A stretch of 64,000 nucleotides of DNA from Massilia agrisoli (GCF_020831365.1 NZ_JAJHPV010000012.1:186001-250000), one strand, 5' to 3'; shown: positions 24,359 to 33,177, counted from the stretch's first letter. Program-made: numbers and translations. Notes: generated by a model not told the origin, from the letters alone.

Positions 24359-25726
24359 TCAGTCTCCGCGCGGCAGCAGATTGCCGACGACAGGCTCATC
24401 GGCGATGTGCCAGATGCGCTCGAACGCGGCGCGCATTTCCAGCGCGGTCGCGCCAGCGCCAAATGCGGCCAGGCGCAAGGCCTTCTGCTCCAGCTCGTCG
24501 CGGCTGAGCGTGTTGCCCGGGTCGCCCTTCGGCTCGTCGACGCGGCCTTCCAGCACGCGGCCGTCAGTCGTCGCCACCGTGACCTTGCCAATCCAGCGGG
24601 CCGGGTAGGCGGTATCGACCTCGCCATCGAGCTTCATCGTCACTTTTTTGCGGAAGGCGGCAATGCGCGGGTCGTTGTAGGCGGTCTCGAATTCCTGCAG
24701 GCCGGCGCTGCCGAACTGCGCGATCAAGCCCAGCACGGTGCCCATCGAAAACTTCGCCTGGTGCACCGTCTGCGGGTTGACCACGGGGCCCAGCACGTCG
24801 ATGGCGCCCTGGTGGACGTGCGCGGTGACGCTGGCGACCTGCTCGGTGCGCAGCTCGTGCCGGGTCATTACCTGCAACAGGGCGTCGGCCGCCGGGTGCG
24901 TGTGTCGGCACGAGGCATGGAACTTGAACGAGGTTTCCGCCAGCGTCCAGCGCTCGCCCAGCCGGTCGGTCAGCCTGGCCGGGTCGGCATCGCTCGACAT
25001 ACCGGCCGCCATGCCCTGCTTGCCTTCGAGGATGCGGCGGGCTCCGGTGAAACCATCACTGGCAAGGTAGGCCGACATCAGGCCGTCCCCGGCCGCTTTC
25101 GCCGTATGCAATTGCTTGGAGTCGGCGGCGTCGCGCAGGAATTCCCACAGGCCGGCCGCCTGTGTGCCCGCCGAACCGAACGCATGCAGCATCTGTTCTG
25201 GCGTCAGTTTCAGCAAGCGCCCCACGGCGGCAGCCGCGGCGACCGTGCCTGCCGTACCCGTGGTGTGGAAGATCCGGTAATGTGAGCGGCCAAGGAATTC
25301 GCCCACCCGGATGCCCACCTCGTAGCCGGCCACCGACGCGGTAAGCAAATCACGCCCGCTGGCCTCGGTCGCTTGCGCCACCGCCAGCACGGCCGGAAAC
25401 ACCACCGCGGCAGGATGGAACACCGAGCCGTTGTGCACGTCGTCCTGCTCGGCGAAATGGGATGACGCCGCATTGACCATCGCAGCGAACAGCGGCGTGG
25501 TGCCGCGGCGCGAGATCAGCACTTCGGACTTGCCCTCGGCTGGGCCCATCAGGCGGGCAAACGATTCGATGGCCTGCACCGGGCGCCCGGTTTTGCCCGC
25601 CAGGGCCGAGCCGAACCAGTCGAGCAGCAGGTCTTCGGCGCGCCGCATCACGGGCGCGGGAATGTCTTCAAAGCGCAGTTTGGCGGCGAATGCGGCCAGG
25701 GTTGCGCTTGGGTGGTCGTCGTTCAT
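24359..25726 (-). CDS. MmgE/PrpD family protein
   Basis: A 455-residue MmgE/PrpD fold protein. It has the opening AAFAAKLRFEDIPAPVMRRAEDLLLDWFGSALAG, the conserved HFAEQDDVHNGSVFHPAAVVFPAVLA and FKFHASCRHTHPAADALL. The family includes 2-methylcitrate dehydratase and cis-aconitate decarboxylase, which itself makes itaconate. In the P. aeruginosa itaconate operon a gene of this family stands next to ict and ccl. The role here may be isomerising or decarboxylating tricarboxylic or C5 acids. Not settled. Cytoplasmic. Confidence 0.85.
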   Translation of the reverse strand: MNDDHPSATLAAFAAKLRFEDIPAPVMRRAEDLLLDWFGSALAGKTGRPVQAIESFARLMGPAEGKSEVLISRRGTTPLFAAMVNAASSHFAEQDDVHNGSVFHPAAVVFPAVLAVAQATEASGRDLLTASVAGYEVGIRVGEFLGRSHYRIFHTTGTAGTVAAAAAVGRLLKLTPEQMLHAFGSAGTQAAGLWEFLRDAADSKQLHTAKAAGDGLMSAYLASDGFTGARRILEGKQGMAAGMSSDADPARLTDRLGERWTLAETSFKFHASCRHTHPAADALLQVMTRHELRTEQVASVTAHVHQGAIDVLGPVVNPQTVHQAKFSMGTVLGLIAQFGSAGLQEFETAYNDPRIAAFRKKVTMKLDGEVDTAYPARWIGKVTVATTDGRVLEGRVDEPKGDPGNTLSRDELEQKALRLAAFGAGATALEMRAAFERIWHIADEPVVGNLLPRGD

Positions 25727-25747
25727 TAGCTGGTGTCCTTGTTGTGT

Positions 25748-26926
25748 TCAGACCGCGCGCTGTGTGTGCAGCCGGGCGATGTCGTCGCTGCCGTAGCCGA
25801 TGCCGGCGAGGATGGCGTCGGTGTGCTGGCCCAGCGCGGGTACCGGGTCCATGCGCGGTTCGTAGGTATTGGGCACGCCGGGCGGCAGCAGCGCCGGCAT
25901 CGCGCCAGCAGGGCTGCCGACTTCCACCCAGCGATGGCGCGCCGCCAGTTGCGGATGGTTCCACAGGTCGTGCATGTCGTTCATGTGGGCGTTGGCGATC
26001 TGCGCGGCGTCCAGTCGCGCGATGACCTGTTCCGCCGTCAGGGTGGAAAACACCTCGCTGATGATGGCGCGCAACTGGTCGCGCGCCGCGGTGCGGGCGG
26101 AATTCGAAGCAAACTTCGGGTCGGTCGCAAGCTCTGGCTGCAGCAGCACCTTGGTACAGAACAGGCCCCATTCCCGCTCGTTCTGCAGCCCGAGCATGAC
26201 CACCTTGCCGTCGCCGGCCGGGAAAGGCCCGTATGGATAGATGGTCGCATGCGCCGCGCCCGCCCGTTGCGGCGGCGCTGCGCCGTCCATCGCGTAGTAC
26301 AGCGGAAAGCTCATCCATTCAACCATGCTCTCCAGCATGGACACATCGATGTTGCAGCCCTGCCCTGTCCGCCCGCGCTGGATCAGCGCGGCAAGGATGT
26401 TCGAGTACGCATACATGCCGGCGGCGATGTCGGAAATCGAGCAGCCTGCTTTTGCGGGCTCGTCGGGGGTGCCGGTAATCGACAGGAAACCGGATTCGCT
26501 CTGGATCAGCAGGTCATAGGCTTTCTTGTCGCGGTAAGGGCCGTCGGCGCCGTAGCCCGAAATGTCGCACACGATCAGGCGCGGATAGCGCTCGCGCAAC
26601 GCCTCGTACGACAATCCCAACCGCGCCGCGGCCCCTGGCGCAAGGTTTTGCACCAGCACGTCCGCGCCTGCCAGCAGCTTGTCGAGGATCGGGCCGGCCT
26701 CCTCATGTTTGACGTCCAGGCTCAGGCTCTCCTTGGAACGATTGGTCCAGACGAAGTGCGAGGCCAGGCCGCGCGCGCGCTCGTCGTAGGCACGGGCAAA
26801 GTCGCCCACGCCGGGCCGCTCGACCTTGATGACGCGCGCGCCCAGGTCGGCCAGCTGGCGGGTGCAGAACGGCGCGGCAATCGCGTGTTCCAATGTAATT
26901 ACGGTGATGCCATCCAATGGGCGCAT
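25748..26926 (-). CDS. ict: CaiB/BaiF (class III) CoA-transferase, probable itaconate CoA-transferase
   Basis: A 392-residue class III CoA-transferase. It begins with the typical LDGITVITLEHAIAAPFCTRQLADLGARVIKVERPGVGD. The catalytic Asp166 lies in CSISDIAAGMYAY, with GRTGQGCNIDVSMLESM behind it. It moves CoA from succinyl-CoA or another donor to an acid. In its position between acyl-CoA dehydrogenase and MmgE/PrpD genes, itaconate (or mesaconate or methylsuccinate) is the likely acceptor. Its start lies nine bases after the acyl-CoA dehydrogenase stop. Confidence 0.85.
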   Translation of the reverse strand: MRPLDGITVITLEHAIAAPFCTRQLADLGARVIKVERPGVGDFARAYDERARGLASHFVWTNRSKESLSLDVKHEEAGPILDKLLAGADVLVQNLAPGAAARLGLSYEALRERYPRLIVCDISGYGADGPYRDKKAYDLLIQSESGFLSITGTPDEPAKAGCSISDIAAGMYAYSNILAALIQRGRTGQGCNIDVSMLESMVEWMSFPLYYAMDGAAPPQRAGAAHATIYPYGPFPAGDGKVVMLGLQNEREWGLFCTKVLLQPELATDPKFASNSARTAARDQLRAIISEVFSTLTAEQVIARLDAAQIANAHMNDMHDLWNHPQLAARHRWVEVGSPAGAMPALLPPGVPNTYEPRMDPVPALGQHTDAILAGIGYGSDDIARLHTQRAV

Positions 26927-26935
26927 GATGTCTCC

Positions 26936-28096
26936 TCAGAACGAGCGCGGCATGCCGAGCACGTGTTCCGCCACATAGGACAGGATCAGGTTGGTCGAGA
27001 TTGGCGCCACCTGGTACAGGCGGGTCTCGCGGAACTTGCGCTCGACGTCGTATTCGCAGGCAAAGCCGAAGCCGCCGTGGAACTGCAGGCAGGCGTTGGC
27101 GGCCTCCCATGATGCGTCGGCCGCCAGCATCTTGGCCATGTTGGCCTCGGTGCCGCAGGGCTGGTGGGCGTCGAACAGCTCGCACGCCTTGTAGCGCATC
27201 AGGTTGGCCGCCTCCAGGTTGACGAAGGCCTTGGCAATCGGGAACTGCACGCCCTGGTTCTGGCCGATTGGCCGTCCGAACACGATGCGTTCATTGACGT
27301 ACTTGGTGACCTTGTCGATGAACCAGTAGCCGTCGCCGATGCATTCGGCGGCGATCAGGGTGCGCTCGGCGTTCAGGCCGTCGAGGATGTACTTGAAGCC
27401 CTTGCCCTCTTCACCGATCAGGTTCTCGACCGGGATCTCCAGGTTTTCGAAGAACAGCTCGTTGGTTTCATGGTTCACCATGTTGAGGATAGGCTGCACG
27501 GTCAGGCCCTTGCCGATTGCCTCGCGCAGGTCGACCACGAAGATCGACATGCCTTCCGATTTCTTTTTCACCTCGGCCAGCGGCGTGGTGCGCGCCAGCA
27601 AAATCATCAGGTCGGAATGCTGGACCCGTGAAATCCACACCTTCTGGCCGTTGACCACGTACCGGTCGCCCTTGCGCACGGCCGTGGTGGTGATTTTGGT
27701 GGTGTCGGTGCCGGTGGTCGGCTCGGTGACGGCCATCGATTGCAGGCGCAGCTCGCCGCTGGCGATCTTGGGTAGGTAGCGTTGTTTCTGCGCCTCCGAA
27801 CCGTGGCGCAGCAAGGTTCCCATGTTGTACATCTGGCCGTGGCAGGCGCCCGAGTTGCCGCCGGCGCGGTTGATCTCCTCCATGATGACGGAGGCTTCGG
27901 TCAGCCCGAGGCCCGAGCCACCGTATTCCTGCGGGATCAGTGCGGCCAGCCAGCCGGCGCTGGTCAGTGCGTTGACAAACTTCTCGGGGTAGCCGCGGGC
28001 CTCGTCAACCTGGCGGAAGTATTCGCCCGGGAATTCGGCGCACAGGGCGCGCACCGCGTCGCGGATGTCTTCGTAGGAGTTTGGATGGAGTGGCAT
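26936..28096 (-). CDS. acyl-CoA dehydrogenase family protein
   Basis: A 386-residue flavoprotein with the three-domain ACAD layout: N-terminal helices, the beta domain with MAVTEPTTGTDTTKITTTA near residue 121, and the C-terminal helical domain. The Glu normally found in YxxYEGT is absent: that segment reads LYQVAPISTN. A Glu at position 244 (LDGLNAERTLIAA) fits the alternative base used by isovaleryl-CoA and long-chain enzymes. It would oxidise an acyl-CoA with FAD, for example methylsuccinyl-CoA to an unsaturated C5-CoA. The substrate is inferred from neighbours. Confidence 0.87.
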   Translation of the reverse strand: MPLHPNSYEDIRDAVRALCAEFPGEYFRQVDEARGYPEKFVNALTSAGWLAALIPQEYGGSGLGLTEASVIMEEINRAGGNSGACHGQMYNMGTLLRHGSEAQKQRYLPKIASGELRLQSMAVTEPTTGTDTTKITTTAVRKGDRYVVNGQKVWISRVQHSDLMILLARTTPLAEVKKKSEGMSIFVVDLREAIGKGLTVQPILNMVNHETNELFFENLEIPVENLIGEEGKGFKYILDGLNAERTLIAAECIGDGYWFIDKVTKYVNERIVFGRPIGQNQGVQFPIAKAFVNLEAANLMRYKACELFDAHQPCGTEANMAKMLAADASWEAANACLQFHGGFGFACEYDVERKFRETRLYQVAPISTNLILSYVAEHVLGMPRSF

Positions 28097-28114
28097 CAGT
28101 GTCTCGTCGAATAT

Positions 28115-28981
28115 TTAGTTATCGGAAAGCGTGGCTTCGGCCTGCATGGCCAGTTCACCGCGCATGTTCTGGGCCCACAGCTGTACGGTGCGGCCGTCGG
28201 GATCGAGGCGCCCGCACACGGTGAACGGCTCGGTGTCGAACAGCGTGCCAACCGATCGGAAAGAGAAGGCGCTCATGCGCGCCTCGGGCATATGTCGCTG
28301 CAGCAGGTCGGCCAGCAAGGTGGCGATCAGCGGGCCATGCACAATCAGGCCCGGATAGCCTTCGACTTCCGTGGCATAGCTGCGGTCGTAATGGATGCGG
28401 TGGCCGTTGAAGGTCAGCGCCGAATAGCGGAACAGCAAGACCGGGTCGGGCGTCACGGTGCGGGTCCAGGCGGCGCCTCCAGGCGCGGTCTTTGGCGCAG
28501 GGGCGGCCGCGCCTGGCTGCGGGTAGGCGCGGTAGACGATGTCATGCTCTTCGGTAACGCAGGTCTTGCCTGCCTGGGCCAGCTCATGCATCACCGTCAC
28601 AAAAGCCAGGTCGCCGCTGGCGCCGGTCTTGGCGCTCACGCTCTGCACCCGCGAGGTGCGGGTGGCATCCTGCCCGATGGCGAGCGGCGCGGTGAACGTC
28701 AGGCGTCCGCCAGCCCACATGCGGCGCGGCAACGGAACCGGCGGCAGGAAACCGCCGCGCTGGGGATGGCCGTCCGGCCCCAGTTCGGATTGCGGGGCCG
28801 CCGTCCAGAAGTAAATCCAGTGCCACAACGGCGGCAAGGCGGACCCTTGCGTGAAGGAGAACGGGCGGTCCACGGTTGCCGCCAGCGCATCCGCCTGGCG
28901 CGCGTCGATCCGCGCGTCGGCGGATTCTGTGTTGCCTACCCACTGCTGCAACAAAGCGGAATCGAAAGCATCGGAGATCAT
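28115..28981 (-). CDS. ich: MaoC/FAS1-like hydratase, probable itaconyl-CoA hydratase
   Basis: 288 residues from the ATG at 28981 (MISDAFDSALLQQWVG). A longer frame reaching 29047 would translate the regulatory element and is rejected. It has two hot-dog halves: an N-terminal FAS1-like dehydratase part (residues 1-130, FLPPVPLPRRMWAGG) and a C-terminal MaoC part with FNGHRIHYDRSYATEVEGYPGLIVHGPL, which carries the catalytic Asp/His pair. The layout matches mesaconyl-C4-CoA and itaconyl-CoA hydratases. Expected reaction: itaconyl-CoA to citramalyl-CoA. It is the first gene of the minus-strand operon and is divergent from the LysR gene. Confidence 0.82.
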   Translation of the reverse strand: MISDAFDSALLQQWVGNTESADARIDARQADALAATVDRPFSFTQGSALPPLWHWIYFWTAAPQSELGPDGHPQRGGFLPPVPLPRRMWAGGRLTFTAPLAIGQDATRTSRVQSVSAKTGASGDLAFVTVMHELAQAGKTCVTEEHDIVYRAYPQPGAAAPAPKTAPGGAAWTRTVTPDPVLLFRYSALTFNGHRIHYDRSYATEVEGYPGLIVHGPLIATLLADLLQRHMPEARMSAFSFRSVGTLFDTEPFTVCGRLDPDGRTVQLWAQNMRGELAMQAEATLSDN

Positions 28982-29033
28982 GATGGCGGCATAATTAATT
29001 GGAACGATTCCAGTGTGTTCCAGCCGGCGTATT

Positions 29034-29062
29034 GCCACAATCTGCATTTTTTGAAGGGGGGG
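29034..29062 (-). promoter_or_regulatory. element in the ich/LysR intergenic region, copy 2 of the shared box
   Basis: This copy differs from 21247-21274 by one substitution and one extra G in the G-run. On the minus strand its T-N11-A core reads TTCAAAAAATGCA. It is 53 bases upstream of the ich start and about 62 bases upstream of the divergent LysR start at 29125, the usual place for a LysR-type operator that controls both directions. Confidence 0.75.
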
Positions 29063-29124
29063 TGCGATTTCGATGAAGCGTGCACTTGGCGTTAGAATCG
29101 ATGTACTGAATAGGAAATCGACTT

Positions 29125-30033
29125 ATGCTGTTTGACCTGACTGACCTGCGTTTATTCATCTTTGTTGCGGAACTTAAGAGCCTGACCCGCGCCGCGGAGC
29201 GCATGCACCTGTCGCTGGCGGCGGCCAGCAACCGGGTCAAGGAACTGGAGTCGCGCTTCGGCATGCGCCTGCTGTACCGCGAGAACAAGGGCGTGATGCT
29301 GTCGCCCGCCGGCGAGACCCTGCTGGCGCACGCGCAGCAGTTCATGCAGCAGCTCGAACGGCTGAAAAGCGATATGCAGCAGTACAACAACGGCATCAAG
29401 GGGCACATCCGCATCTTCGCCAATACCACGGCGGTGACTGAATTCATGCCGCAGGTGCTGGGAACCTTCCTGACTGCGCATCCGCAGGTCAATGTCGCGC
29501 TGGAAGAGCGGCTGAATCACGACATCCTGCGCGGGGTGCAGGAGGGAACCGCGGATATTGGCGTGGCCGCTGGACCGGTCCAGGGCCAGGGTGTCGAGAT
29601 CATCAACTTTTCGACCGACCGCCTGGTGCTGGCCACCTCGCTCGACCATCCGCTGGCGAAGGCCGGCACCGTCTCGTTCGCCGAAACGCTGGAATATCCG
29701 CATATCGGCCTGCACGAAGGCAGCACCTTGCAGCACTTCCTCAACCGGGTGGTGTCGGACACGGGCGAACACCTGAACCTGCGCATCCAGGTCAGGGGTT
29801 TCGATGCGATGTGCCGGATGGTGGAGTCGAATGTCGGGATCGGCATCCTGCCGCAGTCGGCGGGGCTGCGGCACAGCCAGTCGATGAAACTGGCGCTGGT
29901 GGAACTGCGCGACCCGTGGGCGGTGCGCGAACGCAGCGTGATCGTGCAGAAGCTTGAAACCTTGCCGGCCTATGCGCGCGAACTGGTGGAATACATCAGG
30001 GGAAGCCAGGTAGACGCGAGCCAGGCAAAGTAA
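29125..30033 (+). CDS. LysR-family regulator of the C5-dicarboxylate locus
   Basis: A 302-residue LysR protein. The helix-turn-helix covers residues 3-62 (DLRLFIFVAELKSLTRAAERMHLSLAAASNRVKELE). A periplasmic-binding-like effector domain follows from about residue 90 (HIRIFANTTAVTEFMP). The gene is divergent from ich and ends 24 bases from the convergent CPBP gene. By position it matches the itaconate regulator of P. aeruginosa. It should bind the boxes at 29034 and 21247 and activate both minus-strand blocks when the inducer is present. Confidence 0.88.
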   Translation: MLFDLTDLRLFIFVAELKSLTRAAERMHLSLAAASNRVKELESRFGMRLLYRENKGVMLSPAGETLLAHAQQFMQQLERLKSDMQQYNNGIKGHIRIFANTTAVTEFMPQVLGTFLTAHPQVNVALEERLNHDILRGVQEGTADIGVAAGPVQGQGVEIINFSTDRLVLATSLDHPLAKAGTVSFAETLEYPHIGLHEGSTLQHFLNRVVSDTGEHLNLRIQVRGFDAMCRMVESNVGIGILPQSAGLRHSQSMKLALVELRDPWAVRERSVIVQKLETLPAYARELVEYIRGSQVDASQAK

Positions 30034-30057
30034 GCCAGGCTCGCGCAGCAGCAAACG

Positions 30058-30945
30058 CTATGCCTCGGGCAGCGAAACCCGGCGCTTCCTGGATGCCATA
30101 AAGTGGCCCCGTCCGTGCGCCATCCGTAAAAGCCAGCCGCCGATCACCACCAGGGTAAGTAAAGTGAGCACGGACGCTTCGAGGCCGTAAGCGCCGCCAG
30201 TCAGCCATTCGGGGCCGGTCAGTTTTCCGATCAAATAGCCGGTGCTTTCGTTGCCAGAAACCGAGATCGAAAAGATCGAGCCCAGCGTGTAGTTCCACGC
30301 GACGTGGATGCCGATGCAGAGCCAGAGCCGGCGCGTCAGCAGGTAGGCGGCGGCAAAGAAGGCGCCTGCGACAACCGTATTGGCGATTGCCAGGACGCCC
30401 GCCCCTTCGCCCGGAATATGCGCGAGCCCGAACAGCAGCGCGGAGATTGCGATGGCAGGCCAGCTTCCGAGCGACTCCTCGGTAATGCGGAAAATGATGC
30501 CCCGGCCAATCACTTCTTCGATCACGCCTACAAACATCATGACGGCAAGCGGCTGCATGAGCTTCATGGTCCAGTCATTCAATCCGGTCACCTCGTACAC
30601 GCCGGCGGCATACAAGATGCCAATCTCGGCGGCCACCATCGCGGCGCCGATCAACAGGCCCGCGCCAAACTCCGGCAACGCGTTGAAGCGCGACAGCTCG
30701 GCCGCCGGCCGCTTTTCGACGTAGCGCACATAGGCCCAGTAGGTCAACAGGACGCCCAGTGCGGCGAGCAACTCAGGCCAGATGATTCGCGCTTCCTTGC
30801 TGGCGATTGCTTTTGCCAACGAAAACACCAGGCCGGCAGACGCCACAACGAGCAGCGACGCAAGGACGATTTTCGTCAGCGGAAAGTTCAGCAGGCGGTT
30901 TCCCCAGCCTTTTGGCGCCGGTACGGGTTGGATCATTGTTGTCAT
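30058..30945 (-). CDS. CPBP-family intramembrane glutamic protease
   Basis: 295 residues from the ATG at 30945. The frame extended to 31608 shadows the MarR gene. About eight membrane segments are present. The CPBP/Abi motifs are in order: VIEEVIGRG (EExxxR-like, with the catalytic Glu pair), ALLFGLAHIP (FxxxH) and GIHVAWNYTLG (HxxxN). The family includes CAAX-processing Rce1-like proteases and bacteriocin self-immunity proteins. Its start overlaps the stop of a MarR gene by four bases, so the two are co-expressed. The substrate is unknown. Confidence 0.88.
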   Translation of the reverse strand: MTTMIQPVPAPKGWGNRLLNFPLTKIVLASLLVVASAGLVFSLAKAIASKEARIIWPELLAALGVLLTYWAYVRYVEKRPAAELSRFNALPEFGAGLLIGAAMVAAEIGILYAAGVYEVTGLNDWTMKLMQPLAVMMFVGVIEEVIGRGIIFRITEESLGSWPAIAISALLFGLAHIPGEGAGVLAIANTVVAGAFFAAAYLLTRRLWLCIGIHVAWNYTLGSIFSISVSGNESTGYLIGKLTGPEWLTGGAYGLEASVLTLLTLVVIGGWLLRMAHGRGHFMASRKRRVSLPEA

Positions 30946-31436
30946 GTCTTCTTTCCCTTTTGCGTTGTGGAGCTTTGATTGAGGCGCGCCCTTGCTTCGG
31001 AAATGCGCACACCGAATGGTTTTTTCTCGAGTGCCAGGATCGCTTCGTCGAGGATTGCTGACAGCGGCACGGTCAGTTGAGCGTCGAGGCCGTCGGCTGC
31101 CGCCTTCGTCGCCGCCCAACGAGATTCCAGCTCCGGCATCAGGTCCTTTCCATGCCGGCTCAACCTCACGAGGCGCTGGCGCCCATCCGCGCCGGGTTCG
31201 ACGCTGACCAGCCCGTCCTTCTTCATCAGGTTCACCGTTTGCGTCGCCGCCGGCTGCGTGATGCCGGCAGATTCGGCGATCTGGCCAATGCTGGCGGTCT
31301 CTAACTGCTTCAGCGCACGCATGACGGGCGTGTAGCGCGGGCGGTAATCGAGGCCGCCGTCTTTGTACTGCTGCGCCACGTCGCCGTCCAGAAGGTCGAT
31401 GAGATGGCGGAGCTGGGTTCCGAGTCCTTGTTTCAT
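30942..31436 (-). CDS. MarR-family transcription regulator
   Basis: A 164-residue MarR protein. The winged helix covers about residues 40-110 (SIGQIAESAGITQPAATQTVNLMKKDGLVSVEPGADGRQRLVRLSRHG), with dimerisation helices at both ends. It is the first gene of a two-gene unit with the CPBP protease. A perfect palindrome, ATAAGCGCTTAT, lies 23 bases upstream (31459-31470) and is the probable autoregulatory operator. Confidence 0.88.
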   Translation of the reverse strand: MKQGLGTQLRHLIDLLDGDVAQQYKDGGLDYRPRYTPVMRALKQLETASIGQIAESAGITQPAATQTVNLMKKDGLVSVEPGADGRQRLVRLSRHGKDLMPELESRWAATKAAADGLDAQLTVPLSAILDEAILALEKKPFGVRISEARARLNQSSTTQKGKKT

Positions 31437-31458
31437 GAGGCGATAGTATCACATTTCC

Positions 31459-31470
31459 ATAAGCGCTTAT
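31459..31470. promoter_or_regulatory. probable MarR operator
   Basis: ATAAGCGCTTAT is a perfect 12-bp palindrome 23 bases upstream of the marR start. It overlaps the expected promoter zone. Confidence 0.5.
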
Positions 31471-31689
31471 ATACTTTTTCCCCGGCCGGCGGTGCCCGTT
31501 ACTGTCGCGCTTCTTTACATTTTCCACGCCGCCGCGTCGGCGACGTCCCCGTGGCAAGCGCAAGTTATTGATTTTAAAGACGTGGCACAGTCCCTGCTTA
31601 TCCATCAATTCGAAGTAGGCATATTCCTACAAAAGCTTAGGCAGTCAGCTGGCGGCCATGACTGTCCAACCAAGTTCTGCGGAGACAGG

Positions 31690-32163
31690 ATGAGCACTTA
31701 TGTCTACATAGCCCTTGAGGGGCTGCGCACATCGCCGATATCGGAAGAAGCGTGGGTCTGGGCGGCTCAGCAATGCGATGAACTGGTGGTGGAACCCGCC
31801 AGGGCGGGCGTGCGCAGCCCTCAGATTGTCCGGCTGAAATCGGACAGGCGAGCGACCGTCCGGCTGGACCGTTTCGGCATCGCCGCAGCGAAGGACCCAT
31901 CGCGCGAGCTGATCTCGGCCATGTTCAAACTCGCTTCGGCTTTGAACGCAGATGTCTACAGCGAGCGCTTCCACAGGTACGCGTCGACCGATGACTGGAT
32001 GAGGCGCAGGCAAGCGCACCGGCGCACTTTTGACAAGCAACGCGCGTACAAGGAAAGACAGCGCGAACGGCTTTTTCAGTTTGCGCTGGGGTGCGCTTTA
32101 TGCGCGGCATCGACTCTCGCTGGTTTCCTGTTGGGCAGCCTGTACCTGTTCCTGCGCGGCTAG
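31690..32163 (+). CDS. hypothetical protein with C-terminal membrane segment
   Basis: 157 residues from the ATG at 31690, with GGAG eight bases ahead. An upstream frame to 31492 has no ribosome site. Residues 1-125 are soluble and charged (STYVYIALEGLRTSPISEEAWVWAAQQCDELV; DWMRRRQAHRRTFDKQRAYKERQRERL). A single hydrophobic segment (FALGCALCAASTLAGFLLGSLYLFL) ends the protein, which would leave a tail-anchored protein with a cytoplasmic head. I do not recognise the family. Confidence 0.6.
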   Translation: MSTYVYIALEGLRTSPISEEAWVWAAQQCDELVVEPARAGVRSPQIVRLKSDRRATVRLDRFGIAAAKDPSRELISAMFKLASALNADVYSERFHRYASTDDWMRRRQAHRRTFDKQRAYKERQRERLFQFALGCALCAASTLAGFLLGSLYLFLRG

Positions 32164-32213
32164 CCGGTTTGTGCTAGCCTGAAACGGTATGCATCTCCCT
32201 TCCAGCCCTGGCC

Positions 32214-33032
32214 ATGCGCTACTGGTCCATTGACCGCCCTGCTCCCAGCCCCCTGCTCGACCTGTCACGGGTTACCGGGCTGGTGGCCGCGATCGGCCAT
32301 GCGGACAACACCACCTTCGCCGCCGAGGTCCTGAAGACGCTGGCGGAACCGGCCACGATCTCCCAATGCACCGTGTTCGCCTATGAATTCGGCAACCGGC
32401 CGCGCACCGTGTCGGTGGCCGACCACCGCGGCGGGCGCTTCTTGCGCGATGTTGCCGATGTCTACTCGCGCCACTACTACCTGCTGGACGGTAACCAGCG
32501 CGTGATTTCGTCCGCGCCGCAAGCCAGCCCGGGATCGTCGCTGATCATCCACCAGCAGACCAGCGACGACATCGAGAACGCGGGCTACCGCGCGGCCTGC
32601 TACAGCGATCCGCAGGTGTGCGACCGCTTGTCCCTGATGGTGCAGCCCGCCGAAGGCATCTGGTTGTCCGTCAACCTGTACCGCGACCGCACCTATGGCA
32701 ATTTCGAGCCAGGCGAAATTGCGCTGGTGGAGGCGCTGGCGCCGCTGATCGGCCACGCCGCGCGCCACCACTATGTCATGCATGGGCAGAACCAGCTCGG
32801 CATCCCCCAGCTGATGCTGGCGCGCGTGCGCCGACTGTGCCCGTCGCTGGCCAAGCGCGAGCTGGACGTCGTGCGCGGCGTGCTGGAAGGCCGCACCGCC
32901 GCCGAAATCGCCGACCTGATGGGCATCAAGCCCGCCAGCGTCATCACTTACCAGAAGCGCGCCTACCAGCGCCTCGGCATCTCCAGCCAACGCCAGCTGT
33001 TCGCCCTCTGCCTGTCGACCGACGCACCGTAA
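32214..33032 (+). CDS. LuxR-family transcription regulator
   Basis: A 272-residue protein. Residues 1-195 form an unassigned sensor part resembling GAF-like domains (TISQCTVFAYEFGNRPRTVSVADHRGG). Residues 205-265 carry the LuxR/GerE helix-turn-helix (LCPSLAKRELDVVRGVLEGRTAAEIADLMGIKPASVITYQKRAYQRLGI). It lies 145 bases upstream of the homogentisate operon in the same direction and is its most likely local regulator. The inducer is unknown. No quorum-sensing synthase gene is nearby. Confidence 0.87.
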   Translation: MRYWSIDRPAPSPLLDLSRVTGLVAAIGHADNTTFAAEVLKTLAEPATISQCTVFAYEFGNRPRTVSVADHRGGRFLRDVADVYSRHYYLLDGNQRVISSAPQASPGSSLIIHQQTSDDIENAGYRAACYSDPQVCDRLSLMVQPAEGIWLSVNLYRDRTYGNFEPGEIALVEALAPLIGHAARHHYVMHGQNQLGIPQLMLARVRRLCPSLAKRELDVVRGVLEGRTAAEIADLMGIKPASVITYQKRAYQRLGISSQRQLFALCLSTDAP

Positions 33033-33177
33033 ACGCCAGGCTTTGTACCCAAAATGGGGACAGACAGTCGGCATGGCGATCCGCATACTCGGTTAAAGAC
33101 GACAACAAAAACAAGCGTCAGGTTAAGCAGCCATGTTCGTGGCGGCTCCAACTCAACCGCATCGCAGGAGACCCAGC

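Noticed and set aside
29034-29062. G-run as a possible G-quadruplex
   Set aside because: Only one run of seven G is present. The conserved part extends well beyond it and contains a LysR-type box, which explains it better.
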